Below, piece after piece: positions 1-6,528 of a stretch of DNA of 6,528 bases. The stretch is from an uncultured Collinsella sp. (lineage in GTDB: Bacteria; Actinomycetota; Coriobacteriia; Coriobacteriales; Coriobacteriaceae), in contig URWM01000087.1 in the NCBI GenBank assembly GCA_900551655.1, positions 1 through 6,528 of the forward strand. Reading direction: 5' to 3'. Both the position numbers and the translations under genes were made by a program. Each line of letters starts with the position of its first letter. Position 1 is the stretch's first letter. The notes under the pieces are model-generated. The model saw nothing but the letters and a program-made list of their open reading frames with translations, searched no databases and was not told the DNA's origin.

Positions 1-13
1 GTATAAGAGACAG
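1..13 (+). other. Sequencing-adapter remnant (Tn5 mosaic end)
   Basis: The window opens with GTATAAGAGACAG, which equals the last 13 bases of the 19-base synthetic mosaic end AGATGTGTATAAGAGACAG used in tagmentation libraries. It differs from both natural Tn5 ends: the outer end reads CTGACTCTTATACACAAGT and the inner end CTGTCTCTTGATCAGATCT, whereas the reverse complement here, CTGTCTCTTATAC, matches only the mosaic end. It therefore looks like untrimmed library adapter at a contig edge rather than genomic DNA. It also puts a false TAA (bases 4-6) in frame with the gene fragment that follows. Confidence 0.9.
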
Positions 14-138
14 CCAAGAAACGCGTTGCGCAGACATTTAAAGAGGCTCGCTCTGTTTTAGATGAGCTTGAGCAGCTGCAGAATTCAGCATTGACGGAGC
101 ACCTGGGCGATGCTTCGCAAGATACGCTAGGAGCATAG
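14..138 (+). CDS. 3' end of an unidentified gene (partial)
   Basis: Forty complete codons (16-135) are open up to TAG at 136-138. The other two forward frames are both closed by stops within the first 60 bases or so. The first codon here is split by the adapter junction, so everything upstream is lost. The visible C-terminal tail starts KKRVAQTFKEARSVLDELEQ, a charged segment with hydrophobic residues at roughly 3-4 residue spacing that suggests an amphipathic helix. It then becomes a polar, probably flexible end rich in D, Q, S and T. No catalytic motif is present and I do not recognise the family. The stop codon directly abuts the nnr start, so it is probably the preceding gene of the same operon. 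Support is the open frame and tight junction only. Confidence 0.55.
129..133 (+). promoter_or_regulatory. Shine-Dalgarno site for nnr
   Basis: AGGAG lies inside the last codons of the preceding gene fragment, five bases before the ATG at 139. It decides the nnr start and implies that ribosomes finishing the upstream gene (TAG directly followed by ATG) can reinitiate on nnr. Confidence 0.75.
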
Positions 139-1755
139 ATGAAACCGGTTTTGAGTACCGAAGAAGTCGTTCGTCTCGAGGATATCATCGAACGCGAAGG
201 GACTTCGAAGGCCGAGCTTATGGAGCTAGCGGGTGAGTTTGCCGCCAACGAGGTCTTGAAGCTCAATCCCGATCGGGTTCTCGTTCTGGTCGGTTTTGGT
301 AATAATGGCGGCGACGGTTGGGTTGCCGCCGATATCCTGAGCCATAAGGGTGTGGACGTCGATATCGTTTCTCCGGTTGAACCGGATGAGATTCCTGCTG
401 CTCTGGCACGTCATGTTGCTCGTCGTACTGCCGGCCGCGATGTGCACGTTTGCGTCGGCCCTTCGCGTGACGAACTCGAGGTTTTGATCGATAAGGCCGA
501 TGTTGTTGTCGATGCCATTTTTGGTACCGGTTTCCATGGGAATCTGCGTGCGCCGTTCTCCATCTGGATTCCTACGGTCAATGAATGCGCCGATTGTGTC
601 GTATCCATTGATGTCCCCTCGGGCCTGAATGCCGAGACGGGCGTTGTTGATGACGACTGCATTCGTGCCGAGCATACGGTGACGATGATTGCGCCCAAGA
701 TTGGTCTGTATAGCGCTGATGGTCCTGAGTATGCTGGCGATTTGATCTGCGGCAATCTTTACGACCGTCTTGACGAGGTCATCGATGATGTCGACCACGC
801 CGCTGAGATTGTCGAGCCCGGTGACTTAGTTGATTACTTTGCCCCACTGCCTACGAATATCGATAAGTATTCCCGTGGCTCTGTGCTTATTGTCGCCGGA
901 TCTGCGCAATATCCTGGTGCTGCCATTATGGCGGCCAAGTCTGCAGCTCGCGCGGGTGCTGGTTACGTGGCGGTCGCGGCTCCTGACGCCTGCGCCAATC
1001 TTATTCGCATGGCGCTTCCTTCGATTCCCGTCTTTGCTATTCCGTCTGATTCCCGCGGCTCCTTTGGCGCCGCTGCGCGCATGACGGTGTGCGAGATTGC
1101 AAAGAAGTACAGCTGCGTACTGTGCGGTCCTGGTATGACGACGTCCGCCGGCGCTATGCAGGTGGTTTCGGGCTTGCTCGAGCTTGATGTACCGCTTATT
1201 TTGGACGCCGATGCACTCAACTGCCTTGCTAAGATTGCCATTGACGGTATTGATAGTAATCCCGAGATGTATCGTCGCGAGCAGCCGTTGGTTATGACGC
1301 CGCACTATCGTGAGCTTTCGCGTCTGGTTGCCGGTGACGAGGTGAACGACCTTGGTACCGCGATTGCGGCCGCGCAGAAGGTTGTCTGGGCTGCAGGCTC
1401 CGACAATCTGGTGGTCATTGCCAAGGGGCCGACGACGGCTATCTGTGGCGTTGAGCGTGTACTGCTGCCGCTCTCGGGTCCGGCTTCTCTGGCAACTGCC
1501 GGTTCGGGTGATGTTCTCGCGGGTATTTTGGCCGGCACGCTTGCCACCATGCGCGACGAGATGGATCGTTGGGAGTTGCTGTATTCGTACGCCGTCGCAC
1601 TTCACAGCTACGCCGGTTTTGCCGCGGCGACGGAGTATGGTGAGAAGAGCGTTATCGCGACCGATCTTATCGACTTGATCGGTCCTGCCATGGAGCTGGC
1701 GGCAAAGGATGCGCTCGAAGATCTGGGAATCATGGACGAAGGGTCGGATGACTAA
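139..1755 (+). CDS. nnr: Bifunctional NAD(P)HX epimerase / ADP-dependent NAD(P)HX dehydratase
   Basis: This 538-residue protein repairs hydrated NADH and NADPH. The N-terminal NnrE (YjeF_N) domain interconverts R and S hydrates, and the C-terminal NnrD (YjeF_C) domain dehydrates the S form using ADP; both act in the cytosol. The epimerase half, about residues 1-220, shows GNNGGDG (54-60), DAIFGTG (125-131) and SIDVPSGL (156-163). The dehydratase half, from about 228, has KYSRG (243-247), CGPGM (329-333), LDADALN (355-361), TPHYREL (387-393) and the ribokinase-like AGSGD (454-458), whose Asp458 is the expected catalytic residue. Length and domain order match the usual fused bacterial form, with no missing motif seen. 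The ATG is chosen for its AGGAG five bases upstream and because the family N-terminus starts at once. It abuts the upstream stop and ends two bases before alr. Function is inferred from motifs and is very likely. Confidence 0.95.
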   Translation: MKPVLSTEEVVRLEDIIEREGTSKAELMELAGEFAANEVLKLNPDRVLVLVGFGNNGGDGWVAADILSHKGVDVDIVSPVEPDEIPAALARHVARRTAGRDVHVCVGPSRDELEVLIDKADVVVDAIFGTGFHGNLRAPFSIWIPTVNECADCVVSIDVPSGLNAETGVVDDDCIRAEHTVTMIAPKIGLYSADGPEYAGDLICGNLYDRLDEVIDDVDHAAEIVEPGDLVDYFAPLPTNIDKYSRGSVLIVAGSAQYPGAAIMAAKSAARAGAGYVAVAAPDACANLIRMALPSIPVFAIPSDSRGSFGAAARMTVCEIAKKYSCVLCGPGMTTSAGAMQVVSGLLELDVPLILDADALNCLAKIAIDGIDSNPEMYRREQPLVMTPHYRELSRLVAGDEVNDLGTAIAAAQKVVWAAGSDNLVVIAKGPTTAICGVERVLLPLSGPASLATAGSGDVLAGILAGTLATMRDEMDRWELLYSYAVALHSYAGFAAATEYGEKSVIATDLIDLIGPAMELAAKDALEDLGIMDEGSDD

Positions 1756-1757
1756 TC

Positions 1758-2903
1758 ATGAATAAAGCCGATTTGACGCGCTGGTCCTGGGTTGAGATTG
1801 ACCGAGGGGCGCTTCGCCGCAACACGAGGGCTTACAAGAACCTGCTCGATCCACGTCAGCGACTGTGCTGCGTGGTCAAGGCCGATGCCTATGGACATGG
1901 TGCCGTCGAGTGCGCCAAAATCATGTATTCGGCCGGTGCCGACATGTTTGCCGTGGCGACGGTTAGTGAAGGCGTTGAGCTTCGACAGGGCGGGATCACA
2001 AAACCCATCCTGATCCTAAGCGAGCCGCCTATCGAGGCTATTCCCACACTGCTTGAGTTTGACATTATGCCTTCGGTCTATACGTCCGATTTCGCCCTTG
2101 CCTATGGCGAGTGCGCTGTCGCGGCAGGCAAGGTGGGCAAGTACCATCTAGCCATCGAGACGGGCATGAACCGCATCGGTGTTCACTATACGCAGGTGCT
2201 CGACTTTGTTCGTGGTATTAGCTTCCATCGCGGTATCCAGTGTGATGGCGTCTTTACGCACTTCGCCACGGCCGATGAACCTTCGGGTTGGGACTACAAA
2301 CTGCAGTGCCAACGCTTTACCGAGGCCGTTCAGGCCATTAAGGACGCGGGTTTTGAGTGCGGTATCGTGCACTGCGCCAACACGCCGTCCTCGATGCTTG
2401 ATCCCTCGATGCATTTTGATATGATTCGCGCCGGCGTTGGCTTGTATGGCATGCAGCCGTGCGAGCTGAGTGGCCGCGTGATGCAGCTTGATCCCGTTAT
2501 GAGCGTCCATGCGCGTGTGACGCGCGTGGCACACCCTGCGATGGGTGAGGGCGTGGGCTACGGTTTTACCTACCGCGTACCGCGTGCGCGCGTTCAGATC
2601 TGCACGCTGCCGATCGGTTATGCCGATGGCCTATCGCGTACGCTTTCCAATCGTATGGATGTGCTGTATCGCGGCGAGCGCGTGCATCAGGTTGGCAATA
2701 TCTGCATGGACCAGTTTATGGTCGCCATTCAGTCCAACCCGGCACACGAGATTCCCGAGGCCGAGTATGGTGACGAGATGATCATTGTCGGCCGCGATGG
2801 CGATGCCGAGATCACTATGGACGAGATGGCCCGACTGCGCGGAACGATTAACTACGAGGTCGCCTGCGGCTTTGGCATGCGTCTCGACAAGGTCTACGTG
2901 TAG
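1758..2903 (+). CDS. alr: Alanine racemase (PLP-dependent)
   Basis: This enzyme interconverts L- and D-alanine and supplies D-alanine for peptidoglycan. The 381-residue length is normal for the family. The N-terminal PLP barrel has VVKADAYGHG (39-48), with Lys41 as the cofactor lysine; Arg139 in ETGMNRIG; HCAN (205-208); and Arg224 in MIRAGVGLYG, expected to contact the pyridine nitrogen. The C-terminal domain has Tyr268 in GVGYG, the second catalytic base, the CMDQ loop (316-319) and Tyr366 in TINYEV, which lines the substrate entry. One oddity: Ala132 occupies the position of the carbamylated Lys129 of the Geobacillus enzyme, and Glu134 replaces the following Asp. The ATG lies two bases after the nnr stop with only a weak, distant GAAGGG (1738-1743) upstream, so translation probably depends on coupling to nnr. 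The identification is secure; the effect of Ala132 is unknown. Confidence 0.96.
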   Translation: MNKADLTRWSWVEIDRGALRRNTRAYKNLLDPRQRLCCVVKADAYGHGAVECAKIMYSAGADMFAVATVSEGVELRQGGITKPILILSEPPIEAIPTLLEFDIMPSVYTSDFALAYGECAVAAGKVGKYHLAIETGMNRIGVHYTQVLDFVRGISFHRGIQCDGVFTHFATADEPSGWDYKLQCQRFTEAVQAIKDAGFECGIVHCANTPSSMLDPSMHFDMIRAGVGLYGMQPCELSGRVMQLDPVMSVHARVTRVAHPAMGEGVGYGFTYRVPRARVQICTLPIGYADGLSRTLSNRMDVLYRGERVHQVGNICMDQFMVAIQSNPAHEIPEAEYGDEMIIVGRDGDAEITMDEMARLRGTINYEVACGFGMRLDKVYV

Positions 2904-2906
2904 GAG
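2902..2906 (+). promoter_or_regulatory. Shine-Dalgarno site for the uracil-DNA glycosylase
   Basis: AGGAG begins within the alr stop codon (TAG at 2901-2903 reads into TAGGAG) and lies five bases before ATG 2912. It favours ATG 2912 over the second in-frame ATG at 2921, which would be 14 bases away. Confidence 0.75.
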
Positions 2907-2911
2907 CCGCT

Positions 2912-3532
2912 ATGGGCGTCATGCACATCCCGGGCCATACCCATCAGGCGCCGCGTGAGGTCGCACTCGAGGAGATCGAGGCCGTTCTGGGCGATTGTCA
3001 CCTCTGCCAGCTCTACCAGTCGCGTCACAATATCGTGTTTGGCGTGGGAAACCCCCGCGCTCGCGTGATGTTTATTGGCGAGGCACCGGGCCGCAATGAG
3101 GATTTGCAGGGCGAACCCTTTGTGGGGGCGGCAGGCGAGGACCTCAACGGCATTTTGTCCCTGGCGGGTCTTAAACGCGAAGACGTCTACATTGCCAATG
3201 TGCTTAAGTGCCGCCCGCCGGGAAACCGCAATCCGCGTCCCGAGGAAGTGCTGGCTTGCTCGCCGTTTTTGCGTGAGCAGATTCGAAGCATTTGGCCCGA
3301 TATCATCGTGACGCTCGGTAACCCCGCGACGCATTTTGTGCTTAAGACCGAGATCGGCATCACCAAACTGCGCGGCAGGTTCCATCAGATGGGGCATTTT
3401 GTGGTGATGCCCACGTTCCATCCGGCGGCGGCGCTGCGTAATCCGGCGTGGCAGGAGTTGCTGGAGGAAGACTTTAAGATGCTGGGCGACTATCTGGAGC
3501 GACATCCTGCACCAGAGGACGCCTCGGAATAA
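2912..3532 (+). CDS. udg: Family 4 uracil-DNA glycosylase, iron-sulfur type
   Basis: This 206-residue protein should excise uracil from DNA to start base excision repair. Four cysteines fit the [4Fe-4S] ligands of family 4 enzymes: Cys29 and Cys32 (CxxC), then Cys100 and Cys116. The 16-residue gap between the last pair matches the Thermus thermophilus family 4 enzyme. The signature GEAPGRNED (56-64) leads into QGEPFVGAAG (66-75), followed by NVLKCRPPGNRNP (96-108) and the C-terminal HPAAALRNP motif (170-178), which is expected to sit in the minor groove. The fold is complete. About 25 residues precede the first cysteine pair and a short acidic tail follows. It has no functional link to its neighbours beyond the shared transcript. 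It ends in two consecutive stop codons, TAATAA. The family is clear; the older name 'SPO1 DNA polymerase-related protein' refers to the same group. Confidence 0.94.
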   Translation: MGVMHIPGHTHQAPREVALEEIEAVLGDCHLCQLYQSRHNIVFGVGNPRARVMFIGEAPGRNEDLQGEPFVGAAGEDLNGILSLAGLKREDVYIANVLKCRPPGNRNPRPEEVLACSPFLREQIRSIWPDIIVTLGNPATHFVLKTEIGITKLRGRFHQMGHFVVMPTFHPAAALRNPAWQELLEEDFKMLGDYLERHPAPEDASE

Positions 3533-3539
3533 TAAGGAG
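3533..3539 (+). promoter_or_regulatory. Shine-Dalgarno site for tsaE, merged with a tandem stop
   Basis: TAAGGAG follows the glycosylase stop directly, so the second TAA of the tandem stop (3533-3535) is also the 5' part of a strong ribosome-binding site. The gap to ATG 3545 is five bases. Confidence 0.8.
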
Positions 3540-3544
3540 CATAT

Positions 3545-4051
3545 ATGTCCCTGGAGCGCCTGGGGGTAGGTACTTACAAAACGACTTGCGCTGCCGATAC
3601 GGAGTACTTTGGCGAGCTAATTGCACCGTGCCTTGAGGACGGCGATGTACTCATCCTGACCGGTGGCCTGGGAGTGGGCAAAACTCACTTTACCAAGGGC
3701 GTCTCGCGCGGGCTGGGCGATGGGCATATGGTTACGAGCCCTACGTTTGCGCTCATGGCCGTTCACGATCAAGGTCGTATTCCGCTGTTTCACTTTGATC
3801 TATACCGCCTGGAGCATGCCTATGAGCTCGAGGATACGGGCATTTTCGATGTGCTGGGCTATGAGGGTGCTTGCCTGCTGGAATGGGGCGAACAATTCCA
3901 AGACGAGCTGACGGATGAGTATCTTTCGGTGACGCTCAAGCGTGATGAGGGCGACAGCGATGTGCGAACGATAACGCTTGAGGCGCACGGTGACCGCGCA
4001 ATGGAGCTTTCCCATTTGATTGATAAGGCTGTACAAGATGAGCTTGCATAA
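3545..4051 (+). CDS. tsaE: tRNA threonylcarbamoyladenosine biosynthesis ATPase TsaE
   Basis: TsaE is the P-loop ATPase that works with the TsaB-TsaD dimer during transfer of the threonylcarbamoyl group to A37 of ANN-decoding tRNAs. The 168 residues are near the family length. Visible motifs are the Walker A GGLGVGKT (40-47), SPTF (65-68) in the switch region, FHFDLYRL (82-89), which carries the conserved Asp85, and LLEWGE (111-116) with the conserved Trp114. The last 40 or so residues are less conserved and acidic. The start is fixed by TAAGGAG five bases upstream. The 3' end overlaps the next gene by 14 bases, so TsaE is directly coupled to the fusion protein that carries its two partners. 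No unusual residue was noticed. Confidence 0.95.
   Translation: MSLERLGVGTYKTTCAADTEYFGELIAPCLEDGDVLILTGGLGVGKTHFTKGVSRGLGDGHMVTSPTFALMAVHDQGRIPLFHFDLYRLEHAYELEDTGIFDVLGYEGACLLEWGEQFQDELTDEYLSVTLKRDEGDSDVRTITLEAHGDRAMELSHLIDKAVQDELA
4024..4028 (+). promoter_or_regulatory. Probable Shine-Dalgarno site for the tsaB-rimI-tsaD fusion
   Basis: TAAGG inside the tsaE coding region lies nine bases before ATG 4038. It supports that ATG over the in-frame TTG at 4020, whose nearest GGAG (4003-4006) is 13 bases away. The match is modest, so coupling to tsaE probably also matters. Confidence 0.5.
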
Positions 4052-6422
4052 CGACAACGCGCTGGTGGTGGCGCTCGATACCTCGACCGACATGCTTGCC
4101 TGCGCGGCAAGTTGGATTGATAGACAGACGGGCGAGACGAAGCTCGTGAGTGGCGACCACATGTGTCGCCGTCACGCCAACGTTGAGCTCGTGAATACCG
4201 TTGATGGTGTGCTGGCTCAAGCCAGTCTGGATCGCAGCGATGTTGGTTGCTATGTGGTCGGCCGCGGCCCGGGGTCGTTTACGGGTGTGCGCATCGGTAT
4301 CTCCACTGCCAAGGGCCTCGCGCGCGGTGCCAATGTTCCGCTGCTGGGCGTGTCGACGCTCGACGCTTGCGCTTGGACGGCGTGGAAGGCTGGCGTGCGC
4401 GGCAAGCTTGGTATCTTGGCCGATGCTATGCGCGGTGAGGTATATCCGGCGCTGTATATGCTGGTCGATGAGGGTCCCGAACGTCAATTTGAGCGCGAAC
4501 ACGTGGTCAAGGCCGCCGTGGCGCTCGATGAGTGGCGCCAAGCAGCGGACTGGGACCAGGTTCAGCTGACCGGCGACGGTCTCGTGCGCTATGGCAAGCT
4601 GCTGGGTGAGGACGAGATCGCCCGCTGCGTGGAGCGCGACCTGTGGTGGCCTTCGGGCGAGGGCTTGCTGCTCGCGCACGCTGCGGGTGACGGCGATCCG
4701 GCTCGCGTCCTGCCGATTTACACGCGCCTTTCTGATGCCGAGGAAAACGAGCGCAAGCGTCTTGGTCTTGCCGAGAGTGCGCAGAGCGAAATTACGGGCG
4801 TTGCCGATGAACTCGCCGGTCGTCATCTGCAGTTCCGTCCCATGGGCGCGGCGGATGCCGAGGGCGCGAGCGCGCTAGAGGCTGCCTGCTTTGAAGGTGC
4901 CGGACACAAGGCGTGGACGCCGGGCATGTTCCTGTCCGAACTGGGCGAGGACGTCGCTGCGCCGCGTAGTTGGTGGGTGGCACACGACGACGGCAAGCTG
5001 CTGGGCCTTGCCGGCGGTATGGTCGTGGACGGTGATGTGCAGATTCTGGATGTCGCCGTCGACCCGGCACATCGCCGCGAGGGCATTGCCCGCAAGCTGC
5101 TGTCGCACGTGAGCTATGATGCCCAGATGCTCGGCTGCACCACGGCTTCGCTCGAGGTCGAGGACGGTAACGAGGGAGCGATCGCGCTTTATAACGCTCT
5201 GGGCTTTACCGAGGCTGGCCGTCGCCGCGGCTACTATGGTGCCGGCAAGGATGCCATCGTCATGACGGCTCCGCTGCCCCTCGTGCTCCCGGTCGACAAC
5301 GCTTCGCCCGAGCCGACGGCGGCCGAGCAGCGTGTATGGCCGCTGCCTGCGCCCGAGCGAACCGTTGAGGAGTGCGCTGAAATTGAGCGCCGTCGCCTAG
5401 TGCTCGCTATCGAGAGTTCCTGCGACGAGACGGCCGTGGCGATTATCGATGCGGATGGCAATATGCTGGCCAACCAGGTGTCGACGCAGATTGATTTCCA
5501 TGCCCGTTTTGGCGGCGTGGTGCCCGAGATCGCCTCGCGCAAGCACGTTGAGGTGATTGTGAGTGTCGTGGATGCGGCGCTCGAGGATGCCGCAGCATCG
5601 CTTGGTCTTGAGGGTGGAGCCATTGCCCCCAGCGAGCTTGCCGCCGTGGGCGTGACACAGGGTCCGGGCCTGGTGGGTGCTCTGGTAGTGGGCGTCGCCT
5701 TCGCCAAGGGCTTTGCCTATGCCGCCGGTAAACCGCTCGTGTGCGTCAACCATCTGGAGGGTCATCTGTTCGCCAACCTGCTGGCGCAGCCCGATCTCAA
5801 GCCGCCGTTTATCTTCACGCTCGTCTCGGGCGGTCATACCATGCTTGTTCACGTCAAGGCGTGGGGCGACTACGAGGTGCTCGGCGAGACGCTCGACGAC
5901 GCCGTGGGTGAGGCCTTCGACAAGGTGGCTAAGGCGCTGGGTCTGGGCTATCCCGGCGGCCCCATCATTTCCAAACTGGCCGAGACGGGCAATCCCCGCG
6001 CGATTGACTTCCCCCGTGCGCTCAATAGTAGGGGAGACTATCGATTCTCGCTTTCGGGCCTTAAGACGGCCGTGACGCTCTACATTGAGCAGGAGACCAA
6101 AGCCGGGCGTACGATTCATCTGCCCGACCTGGCGGCTTCGTTCGAGGCTGCGGTCTTTGACGTTCAGTACAAGAAGGCCAAGAACGCGCTGCATGCCACC
6201 GGATGCAAGGAATACTGCATCGGCGGCGGCGTTTCGGCTAACCCGCATCTGCGCGAGATGATGATCAAGAAGCTCGGGCGCCAGGGCATCCGCGTGACGG
6301 TGCCGCCTCTCTCGGCATGCACCGACAACGCCGCTATGATCGCGGAGGTCGCCCGCCGTAAATTCGACCGAGGAGAAATCTCGCCGTTCGACGTCGACGC
6401 CGATCCGAACATGACGCTGTAG
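4038..6422 (+). CDS. tsaB-rimI-tsaD: TsaB-RimI-TsaD fusion protein (t6A synthesis and N-terminal acetyltransferase)
   Basis: This single 794-residue chain carries three proteins usually made separately. Residues 1 to about 245 are TsaB, the non-catalytic ASKHA-fold partner, with VALDTST near the N-terminus and [13 protein letters not shown] (75-87). Residues 263-412 (nt 4824-5273) are a GNAT domain like RimI, which acetylates ribosomal protein S18. It has an acetyl-CoA loop with Arg346, Gly349 and Ala351 in RREGIA, and Glu373 and Tyr385, which line up with the catalytic Glu103 and Tyr115 of Salmonella RimI. After a linker of about 40 residues, 452-794 (nt 5391-6419) is full-length TsaD, the catalytic transferase, with ESSCDET (459-465), metal ligands His572 and His576 in NHLEGH, VSGGHT (596-601), [11 protein letters not shown] (729-739) and metal ligand Asp763 in CTDNAAMIA. 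No stop or frameshift separates the parts and all key motifs are intact. The start is ATG 4038; an in-frame TTG at 4020 would add six residues. TsaE is encoded immediately upstream. Confidence 0.95.
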   Translation: MSLHNDNALVVALDTSTDMLACAASWIDRQTGETKLVSGDHMCRRHANVELVNTVDGVLAQASLDRSDVGCYVVGRGPGSFTGVRIGISTAKGLARGANVPLLGVSTLDACAWTAWKAGVRGKLGILADAMRGEVYPALYMLVDEGPERQFEREHVVKAAVALDEWRQAADWDQVQLTGDGLVRYGKLLGEDEIARCVERDLWWPSGEGLLLAHAAGDGDPARVLPIYTRLSDAEENERKRLGLAESAQSEITGVADELAGRHLQFRPMGAADAEGASALEAACFEGAGHKAWTPGMFLSELGEDVAAPRSWWVAHDDGKLLGLAGGMVVDGDVQILDVAVDPAHRREGIARKLLSHVSYDAQMLGCTTASLEVEDGNEGAIALYNALGFTEAGRRRGYYGAGKDAIVMTAPLPLVLPVDNASPEPTAAEQRVWPLPAPERTVEECAEIERRRLVLAIESSCDETAVAIIDADGNMLANQVSTQIDFHARFGGVVPEIASRKHVEVIVSVVDAALEDAAASLGLEGGAIAPSELAAVGVTQGPGLVGALVVGVAFAKGFAYAAGKPLVCVNHLEGHLFANLLAQPDLKPPFIFTLVSGGHTMLVHVKAWGDYEVLGETLDDAVGEAFDKVAKALGLGYPGGPIISKLAETGNPRAIDFPRALNSRGDYRFSLSGLKTAVTLYIEQETKAGRTIHLPDLAASFEAAVFDVQYKKAKNALHATGCKEYCIGGGVSANPHLREMMIKKLGRQGIRVTVPPLSACTDNAAMIAEVARRKFDRGEISPFDVDADPNMTL

Positions 6423-6501
6423 TCGTACGGGTGTGGTCCCCGGCCCTGACCGGCCCAGCGGCCGTATATGAACTTTCCTGCTCTACAGTCCTGCTCACGA
6501 C
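6423..6501. other. Short 3' untranslated stretch
   Basis: These 79 bases between the fusion-gene stop and the terminator hairpin hold no convincing gene. A GC-rich segment at 6435-6464 can form several short, competing pairings (for example CGGCC 6441-6445 with GGCCG 6460-6464, and TACGG 6426-6430 with CCGTA 6462-6466), none strong enough to call. Confidence 0.5.
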
Positions 6502-6528
6502 GGAGGCCACATTAAGTGGCCTCCTGTT
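6502..6528 (+). terminator. Intrinsic terminator at the operon end (U-tract cut by window edge)
   Basis: GGAGGCCAC (6502-6510) and GTGGCCTCC (6516-6524) are perfect reverse complements around the five-base loop ATTAA, giving a nine-base GC-rich stem. It lies about 80 bases after the last stop codon, and the window ends with TGTT, the likely beginning of a U-rich tail. The stem and loop are seen directly. Termination is inferred because the rest of the tail is not visible. The hairpin is symmetric, so it could also serve a converging gene from the right. Confidence 0.75.

Noticed and set aside
1..19. Natural Tn5/IS50 end at the left edge
   Set aside because: The bases match the engineered mosaic end and neither natural IS50 end, and they lie at the sequence edge, so an adapter is the simpler explanation.
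4020..4037. In-frame TTG start giving six extra residues to the fusion protein
   Set aside because: The nearest GGAG is 13 bases upstream, while ATG 4038 has TAAGG at nine bases and leads straight into the TsaB N-terminal strand.
3936..4826. Long antisense open frame of 296 codons
   Set aside because: It lies opposite tsaE and TsaB, which carry clear family motifs. Its translation is rich in Arg, His and Ala without recognisable motifs, as expected of a GC-rich shadow frame. The same applies to long antisense frames at 826-1605, 2894-3505 and 5397-6248.
5367..5402. Internal start for a separate TsaD: GAGGAG (5367-5372) with an in-frame ATT at 5382 and GTG at 5400
   Set aside because: GAGGAG simply encodes two glutamates; ATT is a very rare start and GTG is 27 bases away. 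Nothing shows that it is used, although it sits at the right domain boundary.
139..6422. Difference in third-position base use between nnr and the fusion gene, hinting at separate origins
   Set aside because: Two 20-codon samples gave 10 of 20 GC-ending codons in nnr (841-900) and 15 of 20 in the TsaD part (5940-5999). The samples are too small, and the change looks gradual rather than a boundary.
6426..6466. Possible riboswitch-like or second hairpin in the GC-rich stretch after the last gene
   Set aside because: Pairings are only four or five bases with loops of 9-31 bases and mutually exclusive, which is expected by chance in such GC-rich sequence.
6468..6515. Small frame of 15 codons starting ATG 6468
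   Set aside because: It has no Shine-Dalgarno site and ends inside the terminator hairpin loop; most likely chance.

Overview
The window is a compact, single-strand (+) housekeeping operon from a moderately GC-rich bacterium, with almost no intergenic DNA. The gene order and the single-chain TsaB-RimI-TsaD protein fit an actinobacterium, most likely of the Coriobacteriia (Collinsella-like). That placement rests on recall of similar gene arrangements, not on a search. No mobile element, CRISPR array, tRNA or rRNA is visible.

Layout: bases 1-13 are not genomic. They match the inner 13 bases of the synthetic Tn5 mosaic end used in tagmentation libraries, so the window starts at an untrimmed contig edge. 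Bases 14-138 are the 3' end of an unidentified gene. Its stop codon abuts nnr (139-1755), a fused NAD(P)HX epimerase/dehydratase. Next come alr (1758-2903, alanine racemase), a family 4 iron-sulfur uracil-DNA glycosylase (2912-3532), tsaE (3545-4051) and a 794-residue TsaB-RimI-TsaD fusion (4038-6422) that overlaps the end of tsaE. A 9-bp perfect hairpin at 6502-6524 is the likely operon terminator, with its U-tract cut by the window edge.

How the genes work together: the last two genes supply all the protein parts of the threonylcarbamoyl-transfer step of tRNA t6A37 synthesis (TsaB, TsaD, TsaE). TsaC/TsaC2, which makes threonylcarbamoyl-AMP, is not in the window. The ribosomal-protein acetyltransferase RimI is embedded between TsaB and TsaD. 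The upstream genes cover metabolite repair (nnr), D-alanine supply for peptidoglycan (alr) and uracil removal from DNA (udg). Junctions are 0, 2, 8 and 12 bases apart or overlapping by 14, and stop codons are built into Shine-Dalgarno sequences at two of them. This points to one transcript with translational coupling.

The most notable items are the three-domain t6A/RimI fusion, the sequencing-adapter remnant at the left edge, and an alanine racemase with alanine where the carbamylated active-site lysine usually sits. I see no sign of an undescribed defence or mobile system; apart from these points this is an ordinary core-genome segment.
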